DNA of 64,000 nucleotides. Source: Halichondria panicea. Its lineage: Eukaryota > Porifera > Demospongiae > Suberitida > Halichondriidae. Positions within the stretch are counted from its first letter, which is position 1. Each line of letters begins with the position of its first letter. Position numbers and translations under genes: made by a program. The stretch covers positions 4,018,646 to 4,082,645 of the forward strand of contig NC_087391.1 in assembly GCF_963675165.1 (NCBI RefSeq), written 5' to 3'. This document shows, one piece after another, positions 35,801 to 47,400 of the stretch. The notes under the pieces are model-generated. The model was not told the DNA's origin and ran no database searches. It saw only the letters and a program-made list of their open reading frames with translations.

Positions 35801-37653
35801 GTGTGCTTCGTTTGGTACCTATCAAAAAAGTAAGTGAAGCGCACGCCCTCTATACTGCAGTCAAGATCACTCTTACAATGCTTATATACAGTCATTATGG
35901 AAACTGCTCTAGTTCCTGATCCAGACCAAGCTGACCAACTGCCAACTGCTCCTAATGGAGGTACTTATATGCTCAAATTGTTGCATTGGACTAAAATGTA
36001 TTAGTAACAGCCAGCGTGGGCTCAATGTTAATAATTATATACACTCTCTTAACACACCTCTCTTGTGTTTGTTTTAGAGAGTGATGGAAGAGTTGGTGCA
36101 GTTCTTCACCCACCACAGAATGAGGAGATTGAAACGTTAGGTACGTATTACTATACAATCAAATAACGCAAGCTACGTAGGTGTGTATAATTTTATACAG
36201 GACTGTTAGTGTATGTAGATAGGTCATATAAATACAATCCATGCAATCATAAAATTACTCTTACAGTGAAAGAAGCTGCTCTAGTTCCTGATCCAGACCC
36301 ACTTGCTCGTAATGGAGGTATACTTTAATTATTGTTGCTAGTTGTAAGTAACCACCTGTATAGTGTTCAGGCTATTCAGAGCAACCAACGCAGGCAATGT
36401 TAATAAATATGTACATGCCCACTCTCTTTGCAATACTTTATAAAAACCTCTTGTGTTTGCTGCACTGTAGAGAGTGATGGTCCTGATGGAAGAGTTGGTA
36501 CAGTTCTTCACGCACCACAGAATGAGGAGACTGAAGCATTAGGTATTACTGCATGTACAATCATATAAACAGGTATGTAGGTAGGTCAGTCCTTTGATAT
36601 ATCAACACACTGCAAGGCTCTGCAATGATAATTATGTATTTTTACACAGCCACTTCTTCCTTGCCCACATACTTTGCCTACCACCACTGGAAGTTGGACA
36701 CTCTCAGTGACAGCCCCAAAGGAGACAACACACTCATCGCCATTCTGGGCACTGGTATCCTCTCCGATCACCCTGTATTTGCAGTTGGGACTGTGGCCTA
36801 CGCTATAAACTTTGTTGGTGAAAATCTGAGTGACTATCGTGATTCCGACTCCGAGGCTATCGGTACTACTGTTGCTAGTGTGGTTGCTGGCCGACACATC
36901 AAATGTACCCCTGATACAAAAAAGTTTGTCGATCGTGGAGATGTTTTGCCAGTAGGGGTTGCACCTAATGCTTCTTTGGTTGTGTGTCGAGTTGGTGATA
37001 AACGGTGCGATAATAATGCGCAAGCTGTAGAGAAAGCATTGCAGTGGATATTTGACCATAACTCTACCACTGAGAAGGAGAAAAATTGCTGCGATTGTCG
37101 GCTCAACCATTACAGCCAAGACGAAGCTACTCGTGAAAAGAACAAAATTCGGATCGTTTTCTTGTCATTTAAATTTGAAAGAAATGTCCTAGCTATCGAA
37201 GATCTCATTGATGATTTAAAGAGGCAAGGTGTTGTGTGTGTTGCCAGCTCTGATGATTCATCGCCTTTAGCCTATCCTGCAGCATATAGAAATGTTCTAT
37301 CAGTTTCTTCAAATACGTCCAGTGATGTGTCTCCAAGAATCGATGCTCTTACTTTGGGTGATGATATCGTGTGTGCTTGTGTGGACGATCCGAATCATGT
37401 GCAAGTTACAAGTGGGTCGAGTTTGGCAGCGTCTGCAGTGACAGGCCTGATAGCTCTGCTGCTGCAGTGTGCAAGGGAGCATGCTACTGAGAGGGTCACT
37501 GTTCAGCGAATCATGGCAGTGGATGTGTTAAGATTTATTTTCAAGGAGAGGCTTATGGAGGGAGACTGTAAATTGCTAGTACCCGATAAAGTAGTGAAGT
37601 TTTTGGCTGAGAAGAGGTTAGACTCTATTGTCAAGAATGCTCTCGGTTTGTAG
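32813..37653 (+). CDS. CARD-like, Death and catalytically degenerate subtilisin (S8) domain protein
   Basis: Nine phase-1 exons: 32813-33116, 34778-34816, 34859-34987, 35201-35365, 35892-35960, 36078-36140, 36267-36317, 36471-36542, 36650-37653; 631 residues. CARD-like domain 1-101, Death domain about 120-212, acidic/Pro linker to 297, S8-like domain about 298-600. The S8 fold shows IAILGTGI (G331 where Asp is expected), AIGTTVASVVAG (I368 where His is expected), [23 protein letters not shown] (oxyanion Asn replaced), YPAAYRNVLSV and SGSSLAASAVTG (Ser near 555 kept). So it is a pseudoprotease with only the Ser left. No signal peptide or propeptide, unlike secreted subtilases. Linker exons 5-6 and 7-8 are a tandem duplicate. 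Intron 1 holds a giant foldback. Confidence 0.88.
33996..34757. mobile_element. Giant foldback element, arms about 360 bases
   Basis: Left arm 33996-34353 and right arm 34391-34757 are near-perfect reverse complements (starting ATAGTCCTATTCGTTTAAGA) with about 37 bases between. TGTAT occurs on both flanks and may be a target duplication. It sits in intron 1 of the S8-like gene, and the equivalent intron of the paralogue (145 bases) lacks it. No transposase. Confidence 0.9.
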
Positions 37654-37866
37654 TCACTTATTTCTTATTAGTTCATGCTACATGTCAATGTATTGTTATT
37701 AAGACAATGTCATTGTTGAAGTTTTCGAGATTATAATAATAGAAACAAGTCAAACATGTAATAAATTAACAGAGGCATGTCAACAAACAAACAATAAGAT
37801 AGCTGCAATTTGGAGAGTAATATCCCAATGGAGTTCATTAAGTGTCATTAGTGATCTAGCCAGTGG

Positions 37867-40800
37867 CTACGACTTCTTAAACTTCTTCAAGATGGGGTAA
37901 ATGTTGTTGAATGCTTCCATGATCTCACTCTCCTCTTTGGCACCTGTATTTACAAGGAAGACCATACTAATGTGTACAGCGTTAAGCACACACATGTATA
38001 CTATTCAGGGCTGCATCCAGGATTTATGGGTAGGGGGAGCAAATTGTGTATAATTATACAAACATGTACAAGTAAATGAAAGGTTGAAAATTTGGCCTGA
38101 CATCGTTTCTGACGCAATTTCAGCTGACTTAGCATGAAACCATTTTGGAAGTATGTGGAACAATAAGAAGATTTGTTTATACGTGCTTGTCAATTGCGTA
38201 ACATAACCGACCAAACATCTAGGGGGAGTAAAACACAGGCCAGGGGGTGAATGCTCCCTCCGCCCCACTATTACCAGGATTTCATCTAGGGGGGGGGGGG
38301 CTGGGGTGAACCTTCCCCCCCAAAATTGTTGTATAATAATGACATCATCATTAGTACTGTCCATGATGTGCAATATGTAACTATGATGCACTAGCATGTA
38401 ATAGGGGGTGTGGTCAACAAATGTGGGAGTGGCCAAACATTTTGCGGGGTGCGTAACCTTCCCCCCTAAACTTTTAATCCTAGATGAAACCCTGATTATG
38501 TATCCAGAAATTTATGGCTTATGGCAGTCTGCCCTTTAATTGTCCTATATACGCTGGCCTAATGAGTGCTACATGTTTAAGGATATGAGACAAAAGAGCT
38601 AGTGTCCTTCCCATAAGCTTCCTGTTTAGACCTCTAGTAGTTGTACACAGAGGAGGTCCGACATGCGTGCACAAATCACTACAAGTGCTAGTGCATTTGG
38701 CCTGGACATATCACGTGACCCCAAAGACTGAACTTATATTTCATGCTGCACGCATGTCAGACCTCCTCTGGGTTGTACATGTATGTATATAATTATACGG
38801 AGTATGACGCCCACAACAAATAGCCAAGTATTCAGGGACTACCCACCTGTGAGGACAACTTTCCCAGACACGAAAATTAGTAGCACAATCCTGGGTCTAA
38901 CCATACGGTAGATGAGACCCGGGAACAGCTCCGGTTCGTAGCTCGAGAACTGACCGTGCTTCACTACCAACCCCTCCAGGCGAATGGGGAACTTGACGTC
39001 ACAGCTGCCTACCATGTTCTGCACCTTGAAGCTTGTGAACCGGGCCTGAAGGCGGAGGGAGGGGGGAGTGAATTAAATATAATATTCTACAGTGTTACTT
39101 TAAATTGTACATAATTATCTTTCATGACTGTACATGTAGCCCAAGTGAATCCCAGTGCTACATGTACCTAAGAGAACACAAGGATTTGTAAGTCTACTAT
39201 TACAGCTGTGTACAGTACACACACTGAGCACTACATACAGAATACATTGTATGTGAAAGTAACATTGCCATACCTAACACGCACATCACATTGTGGGGTC
39301 ATGCACTTACTGGGAAACCAAGCTTCTGAATTATTCTTGCATACTTCCTGGCAGCCAGTCTCGACAGTGCCACACTGAAGGAACAAACAATTATATCAAA
39401 ACTAATGGTTAAAGGATAAACATACAATTTTTTTATTCGCTACTGAACACAATCTGACACAGTGCAAATAGTAACTGTTCATTAACTAAGAGAATACACG
39501 TCAGAAAGAGACATAAAGAGCTCACCTCTTGGCTCCAGTGCACACCATCTTGCCTGAGCTGAACACGAGTGCAGTGGTCCGTGGGTCTCGTATCCTCATG
39601 ATCACAGCAGCAAAACGCTACAAAGACACACACAAAACGATCATGATACATGTATGAACCATGTAGTAACGACAACAACAAAAACATGTCACTATATACT
39701 GTACATAAATTATATACAACATTGGTACAACCCTCTTTGCCTCACTGGAATTTTAAAAGCAAAAAGCAGAAATGCTAAGCATGTGGTTGACTTATGTTTT
39801 AAGTGAGGTGAAAGGTTGTACTCTGTCATACTACAGACATCTGTCCTACATGTACATACTTACTACGTCTTACCTTGGGATTATACTCTGCATTTCTGGC
39901 ATGTAGTGCAATCTCTTTAAGGTTCAGCTTGCACCCCAGATCCACAGTCGACACAATGTTCCTGTACAGCAATAAGAAAATCATGAGTAAATGTAACATT
40001 CCGCCTGCTAGTAACTCACTTGTACTCGAACATGTACCAACCGTATTATTAAGTTATTGTAGCTAAAGGATTCTAGCAGCTTCCACTCTGGGGGTTAGCG
40101 ACCTAATACGTGTGTATATACATGTAGGACCAGCGACGAGCCCAAAATATTGGGAGGGGGCTGAAATCTCGGCAAATAGTTACCAATGGTGACAGAGTAT
40201 AATTATTTGCATGTATATGATATTATAGTGTAGGGGGGGGGGGGGCTCACTGTAGCTGTGGGATGATGCCCAGGCTTTCTGGTGTGGACATGGGTGTTTG
40301 TGGGGAGGCAGGACTTCCGAGTGAAGGATAACTGCTGCCAGAGGAGGAGGGACCAGAAGAGTGGGGATGGTGTGAGGGAGGTGCCGAAGGTGGGGGCATG
40401 AGACTCGAGGCCGGAGCATTTGAAAGAGGGTGATTGGACTGAGGTGTTTGTGGTGGAGCTTGTTGTTGCTATGGGGGATAAAACAAAGGATGAAGTATAA
40501 CAGTTGTGTCTGGTGCAGATAATTATGTGTAACAAATAAATAACAATGGACATAATCCACGGGATGGAAGAACCAAAACTTATACTAACAGTAACTATAA
40601 AGTTCGTATAAAACGACCCAACAATTTTGATTCAATAGGACAATCTCAGAGACTCGAAACATTTCCTAGGGAGGGTGTCCGCAGACCTCTCTACCTTGTC
40701 ACGAGCTTCCACATGCAGAGTACACACACCATCCCACACGCGCCAAAACATTACTTTTGTTGTCGCTGGAGCTATACGTCTAAGATGAAACCCTGTATAA

Positions 40801-41103
40801 TTACGAACAGTCTACATTGGTAGCATATTCAGATACGCTGTGCCTCTCTCAGTCATACGTAGTCGGAACTCTATTCAACTGCTCAGCAGATGGACTACAT
40901 GTGCAGCTAAAACACACCTGAGTCGAGCATGCTACACATACATAATTAATTATACATGTGGTACACATACACAAACACAGCAAAATCTTACATACATCAA
41001 TGAACTGTGTGAGAGGTGTCATTGGCTCTGGGAGCGGTGAGGGCATTGTGATAGCTCCATGTGAGGGAAACTGGTGGTCCTGACTTGAGGAGCCGGACGC
41101 CAT
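37867..41103 (-). CDS. tbp: TATA-box-binding protein
   Basis: Seven exons in matching phase: 41103-40996, 40468-40251, 39961-39874, 39617-39526, 39374-39311, 39045-38847, 37943-37867; 281 residues. The variable N-terminus (about 108 residues) is Pro/Ser-rich with only a QQQ, not the long poly-Gln of mammals. The saddle core has both direct repeats: [20 protein letters not shown]...[15 protein letters not shown] and [20 protein letters not shown]...[17 protein letters not shown], ending [10 protein letters not shown]. The DNA-intercalating Phe pairs and [15 protein letters not shown] are intact. It nucleates TFIID and Pol I/III initiation in the nucleus. It is true TBP rather than TRF2, judged by strict conservation. 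Head to head with baz1a, 390 bases apart. Confidence 0.97.
38275..38494. mobile_element. Foldback element with CATCTAGG arms in tbp intron
   Basis: AGGATTTCATCTAGGGGG at the left pairs with CCCTAAA...CCTAGATGAAACCCT at the right. A related end (CAGGGCTGCATCCAGGATTT) lies at 38006. Intronic and non-coding. Boundaries approximate. Confidence 0.6.
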
Positions 41104-41493
41104 TGTGCTCACAGAATTCTCAAAGAGCACTCTGTTCTCAAAGAATGACTAAAGTGCTGATACATGTACAGCAAAGTTATGTTATATTCAAAGGTCAGCC
41201 AAAGGTTATTAGTATCCGGAAGTCAGACTGTTGGTTATTAATATCCGGAGAGGTTCACAGAAATTCTGTAGTCGCGGGAAGGAGGTGGAATTCAATGACA
41301 GGTTGATAAGCTTTGAGATTCTTTTCTTCTTCTTTCTGTCTACAAAAGCCTCAAGATCAATTGGGATCTTGTTGATAGCTTCTATAGTTATATAGCACAG
41401 TCTATGACGTTTAATTGCTGAGGAAAGATCATCTGAAGAGGCAAAAAACCAGTCTACAAGTTTACACCCCCTGTAGCTGCTGAGCTCAACAAA
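41104..41493. promoter_or_regulatory. Bidirectional promoter region, tbp and baz1a
   Basis: 390 bases between two start codons of divergent nuclear genes. No TATA box was seen. A CCGGA-containing motif (ATATCCGGA, 41213-41249) occurs twice and could be an ETS-type site (inference). Confidence 0.6.
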
Positions 41494-44400
41494 ATGCCCC
41501 TCCTGCACAAGAAGACTTTCCATTTGCAGCCAGTTCCCAAAGACCTGCGACCAGACGAAGAGGTTTTTGTGTGTCCAGCTACTAAAGAAGTGTTCAGAGA
41601 TTATGAGTGAGTGTGCAGAATGTATATTTAGTGTTTAGAAGCATTCAACATGCTCAGGATACAAGCTCATCCTCAGCTAGAGGGCAATAATTGGAGCTCA
41701 TTATTTAGGGTGTCTTATGTTTGCATGCTCTGCTTTTCGTGAAAATTGTAGTTGTCAATGACTGCTCCAGCTGACATTTGCACCCGTTTTTCGCCTTGTT
41801 TCCACACTACAGGTCATTTTTCAATCGCCATTTTCTGTGTGAGAGCCTGGTTTGGACCTGTGAGCATTCTGGCAAGTCTAACCTCACGTATGGCCAAGCC
41901 CTAAAGAGCGAAGAAGAAGCTCAGAAACATTTGGATAGTTTGTCGGCCTGTTACCAGAAGGCTGCCCTCTCACTAATCCACCATACGCGGAGGACAAACC
42001 TCAAGACCCTCTGCGAGGAGATCATCTCGTTCTATAAGCACAGATTTGTAGAGGGGGAGATTGTGGACCACTTTCAAACCAAAACTGCTGTAATCAAGTG
42101 AGGAACTGTGTGCTGTACAGTAGATGAAGGATGTACACACACATTTTTCAATATAATTATATTAATTTATTGTAACACCCTTCGATATGTTTGTTAATAC
42201 TGCGTGGGTAATATTAACTGATGGCTAACCTATCTATGCTTTTGTTTGAGAGCTGTACGGTATATCATAGTACAGTACACTTTATACTGAGCTCATTGAG
42301 ATACTGTCCATGCAGAGTTGGTACTAGTGTGAGAATCGTCAAGGTGCTTCCCCCAGCCCCTCCCACCAGTCCTTCAATCATACAGCCCCCTACTCCTAGC
42401 GTTGATCAACTCGCCACAAAAACAGGCCCTGAAACAGTCACCCAAAATGGGGAAGCAAGCAATTGCGAGATCATCGATGTGGTTAGCAATGGTATCTCTG
42501 AGGTAACCCCTACGCCTTCTGATGCTACCCTCAAACCAGTGACACCGTCAGTCAAGCCAGTTTTCAAGATCCCTAAGACGCCCCGCACTCCACTAATCCC
42601 CCTCACCCCGGAAATATTGCTCAACGCAGATGACTATCGCTATGTTGTCAAAGATGAGGCTAACCCCGAGAAGATACGAGAGGTAGAAGCTGCAGAATTA
42701 AGCAGACCAAAAGGACTGTTCACTTCGGCCAAGCTCAAGCTGCTACTGAGAAGCGTCCTGGTCAGGAAGAGTGACAAACATCCATTTACTGTGAAAGTGA
42801 GCAGCTTTAGTATAATTCTGATGGTGTATTGGGTAATGTATGTTGCACAACTTCAACCTTTCCCTGGGCTATTTCTGCAAAATCCATAGGCCCATACACC
42901 CATCTATTTATAGTGCAAAATATGCCAATACACCCTCAGGTTATTCACGAGAAAGTATTTATGTCACACGTACCTACACGTATTTGTAATTCGGACCAAA
43001 TCTAGGTTAACCAATGGCTTTAAAGGCATACATGAACATGTACATGGTATTTATGAAATCTCATGACAATTAATGTACAATTTCTCTGTGTGTCACCGCA
43101 GGAAGATTTTGCTCGGAAGTTTGACCTTGGTCCCTCCACTGTGGACTCTACTCTACCCACTCCATCTCCCTCCTCCAGGAAACGCTCCCTCTCTCAGTCC
43201 CAGATCAACTCTTTCTTTAGTCCTGACTCATCTGCTCTCTCTCCTTCGTTTATGTCTGGCTCCAAACCAAAAAAACCTCGTCCATCTTCTCTGGCCTCCT
43301 CATCCAAAAAGAGAGTATCAATATCTGGACGAAAAACTCCGGGCAAGTCAAAGTCAGCCAAGAAGTCTAAAATTCGCAAGTCAACTTCTATACAAAACAC
43401 TCCAAATAAGAGAAGCAAATTTCTGAAGTCCCCTAAAACTCCACGCAGCACTGCAGAGGCACTAAAGCTCCTCAATAGGGCAAAGAAATTCAAGCAGCTT
43501 GATCTCAAAAGCAGCACTGTCCCTAAAGGTAGTATGTCGGCCGAGGAATGGAAGTCACTCAAGAAACGCTTGGAGGAGGAAAGAGATCTAACCCTGGCTC
43601 TCAGGGAGGCAGAAAAACAGAGGAGGAAGGAGGAGCGTCTGAGGAAGCTGCGAGAGCTCCACGAAGAAAAAAGACGGGAGAGACTGAAACAAGAAGAATG
43701 GCTGAGGCCACGTGAAGACACTCTCTGTGAAGATAGCAAGGTGGGTGTTAAGACGCAGCAGCAGTGATCTACAAAAGTGTGTGTGTGTGTGTGTGTGTGT
43801 GTGTTAATTAGAACATAATTTTTATGCTTTAAAGTGTGTTGCATTAATTGTACATAAGGTATGGGTCAAAAATTTTTTTACTGTTTTTACACACACACAG
43901 CCACTCCCCTCCCCCGTGCCAGTGAGTACAGAGCTCTCTCCAGAGCTGTTTGGAGATGCCGTAATGTTGCTCGAGTTCTTGCACACATTTGGACCACTCT
44001 TCAACATCAGGGAGGTCATCAGAGGAGACATCACCTTTGGTGAGTCTGCTAGTCTCGATCCCAGGCCGATTTTTCTGGAAGGAGAAGTATACGGCCTGGT
44101 ATATATTGATAGTGCGCATGCGCTTATTTATTTTCCGGAATCTGAATCTGGAGAATCCCCGTTTCCCAAATATATGCTTCTATCTATGTGAAACAACTTA
44201 ACTCTCTATTGCGTTGGTTTAGAACTGAAGGCTTGCACACTAGTCTGAAGCCAGAAAAGGCTCTCATCTAGACTACCTCTACGATGGTCGTATGATCGGA
44301 ACGTCTGAGCTTGATCCCGTACAAGCTGTGGCGCTTCCAACTGCTGCTTGTGAAGACAACCCAACGTACGACTATCGTAGAGGTAGATGCGAGCCTCTTC

Positions 44401-47400
44401 TGGCTTCAAACTAGTGTGGAAGTCTACTAGACCACGCAATAGATGGCATAAGCCACAGCTTCACAGAACTCAGCCATGGAGATTAAGTATTACAAAACAT
44501 AATTATTCCTAGTACAGACTAATTTACTTTAGTTACCTCTGTATGCCGCTCACAATGTGGTGCAGTGTATCAGGGGGAAATTCTGAGCCATCGTTCTTCC
44601 GAATCTGAAAAATGAAGCATTTCAGGTTCTCCGATAGTTCCTCGGATTTCAGGTCACTCAATAGTGGAATAACATCCCCATGGCACTTTAATCGGTACTC
44701 ACACCAGTCATTCCATAGCTTGAAGCAGTACTTTGTATCTGAAGTTGTGCTATTAGGAATAGCACTCTTCTTCAATTTTTCCATCTCATATTTTGTTAAT
44801 TGAGGTGCAAATGCACGCACTTGCTTGGAGGTAGAGGCACTGCTTGAAGAAAGCTTCATTCGCTTTGAGTTAGGTAGAGAAGATTGTGCAGGTTCTGTTG
44901 GCTCGTCCAGCTCCTCCTCCTTTCTTTGTTCTGTAGAAAGAGTAGCCAGCTCCGCCTCCACATTTATGTCATAGAGGGCGGGGTCTATGGGCTCGGTCAT
45001 TATTAAGCCGAGTACTTCTTCAGAAAAGAGCTTGTCTAGGCCTAGGTCTTCGTCCGTGTCCATTCTTTCGGTTAGTTTTTGAAATGAACCTAGCAACTAA
45101 ACTCGTTAGATACTGTTTAGTCGGTATCTATGGGAATTATAAGCCCGCAGGCACTCGTAGTACCCTCGCTTCGCTCGGGATACTACAGCAGGCCTTTGGG
45201 CTTATAATTCCCATAGATACCTCCTAAACAGTATCTAACTATTATGTATAATTTACTTATAGTTTTACCTTCGTAGTACGATTACCCATATTCTGGGTAA
45301 TTTGTAACTATATTCTGGGTAATTTGAAACCATATTCTGGGTAATTTGAAACCATATTCTGGGTAATTTGAAACGCATGCACACTATCACCCATGCAATA
45401 GGTAGCAGGCCCTCTTTTCGACACCTAGCGTTACAATAGAGAAACGTCGGGTGGGAACGGGGCTAGTAAAATGCCTGCTCGACTGAATAATTGGCATGCT
45501 TAAACATATACTAGCGCTACATGTAATTATTGTGCTTGAGTTTTTTTGGCGAGTCCAAATCCATTGTGGTACTGCAGTTAATGTACATGTAGGCATATAC
45601 ATGACTTGTGTGGTTACTACTAGCAGCAGCGTAATTATCGTACTGATGAATTTTCTGGTAAAGATCATCAAAATGAGCCAAGATGGGTGGATTTGGAAAA
45701 GAGCATCACAGCATTAGGCATCAGGCGTACTACATTAGGCATTTTACATACTGTTCAAATCTGATGTAATTTACGGTGCGCAGAGAGTTCACAGAGTTGA
45801 CCTTCGCCAGTAGAGAGATTGACCTTCACTGGTAGAGAGTCATTGTATAGCGGGGGAGGGGTCTAATTTTTCGAAGATCACCTTTGCTAGTGGAAGGTTC
45901 ATTTTCTAGTAAAAGCTCACCTAGGTACGCAGCGAGGTGCTGACCTTATCTTTGCTACACTCAAAACTGATGCTTTTATTATAGAGCAACATGGAGCAGG
46001 GACAACCCTAGGCTACGGTTGAACAGTAAGCTGGTTGAGTCTACATGTAGTTGTAGGTTTACATGTACCGTATTACTAGAATGTTTTGAGAGAATCAAAC
46101 ATTTGCGAGATTTGCGAGGGTTGATCAATTCACAACAATAAAATCCAATTATTACTAGTAAATAAATACACACGATCCTTGCCAGAACGCAATAGTTAGA
46201 TCGCAAAGGGTCAACTTTTCTGCTGATTTGGCTCATTCGCAAAGGTTTTTCACCCGCAAAATATTCTAGTAATACGGTCATTAATAGGCCTACAATCATG
46301 TAATTCGTAGTCTTGCTATATACATGATCTACTCTACAGCTGTTTAGTGAACAATTCTTATTTTTGGAGACCAACCGTTGAGTAGAACGTGTATAAATTA
46401 TTGTATTCAACCTACGACTAGATCAACGTATATGTACTTGTAGATAGGAACAAACATCAGCACACAAACAAGCTCAACCAGCTTACTGTTTAACCGTAGC
46501 CTAGTGTTGTGCCTGCTGTCCATGTTGCTCTATAATACTAGCTATCTGCGTGTAACAATTAAAAAGGTCAGCACCTTGCTACGTAGCTAGGTGAGCTTTT
46601 ACTACACTCTCTACTAGCAAAGGGTAAGCAGGGTGTCATACAGGATTTTGAAGTATAGGGGGGAAATAAGAAAAGTAACCAGAACATTTTCTAAAAAAAG
46701 GTCAACTGTTATTTATACCCTGTTATAGTATGTAAAAATTTCCAGCTATGAACACTCAGTCGTACCTGAATGCAAAAAAGGGGGGGATATCCCCCCTGTA
46801 TGACACCCTGCTAAGGTCAGGAATTGTGTTTCACCCACATGAAGGTATAGAATATGAATATCATTATCGCTGGATTATTAGCGCTTACTCGGCTCTTTAT
46901 TTTAAGCGCTTGCTCAACTGCAGGCTTTTTATACTCAAATTGAAGCGCTTTTCCAATTATGCGAAGGTTATTAGTGAAATTTTAGAATTGATCAGCTAAT
47001 TTTGTTTATCTATGAGCTAGTTAGCTTGTACAGTGCATGATAGCTATATAGCTGGTGATATCCATCTGTAAGGACTCTCTGGGCATGCTGTTACCTTGTC
47101 TGATCATGCTGAGAGAATGTGAGACATGGATCCTTTTATTCCAAGTTCCTGCCTGGTCAATATGCAATATGAATGTTTTTATAAATGAGTGATGTAAATG
47201 AACTGTAAAATGAACTGTAACATAATAGTATGATATAGATCCAGTTAGGGTTGCCTGCTTGCTCACTTTCTAGCCAGCTTGCGAGTCAGCTCTCATCACA
47301 GAGACATCCGGTTGCTGGGTGGGGCTCAAAATGACTGCATTATAGGCGCATTCTCGAATATAAGCGTGTAGAGCTCTGCTATTGACCCTAAAAGTGCATG

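Larger units (their letters stand above)
44050..45425. mobile_element. About 1.4 kb composite of foldback ends flanking a Crypton-like frame
   Basis: The left end has CTCGATCCCAGGCCG and GGCCTGGTATATATTGATAG (about 44052-44115). The right end (about 45380-45412) has the complement of the same family (CACTATCACCCATGCAATAG). Inside are the CTAGTCTGAAGCCAGAAAAG hairpin arms also found in the psma3 intron, the minus-strand frame at 44533-45096, a hairpin around 45110-45240 (GGTATCTATGGGAATTATAA and its complement) and a 22-base tandem repeat. The boundaries and whether this is one element or nested insertions are uncertain. Confidence 0.55.

Noticed and set aside
36586-37119. 177-codon minus-strand frame
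   Set aside because: Shadow of the S8-like exon.
41209-41523. 104-codon minus-strand frame in the tbp-baz1a promoter, overlapping baz1a exon 1
   Set aside because: Overlaps the certain start of baz1a antisense; no recognisable motif.
43194-43844. 216-codon minus-strand frame rich in Ser/Leu
   Set aside because: Shadow of the Lys/Arg/Ser-rich baz1a exon 4 and a (GT)n repeat.
46748-46999. 83-codon plus-strand frame
   Set aside because: Begins inside a MITE and continues into AT-rich repeat sequence within a baz1a intron.
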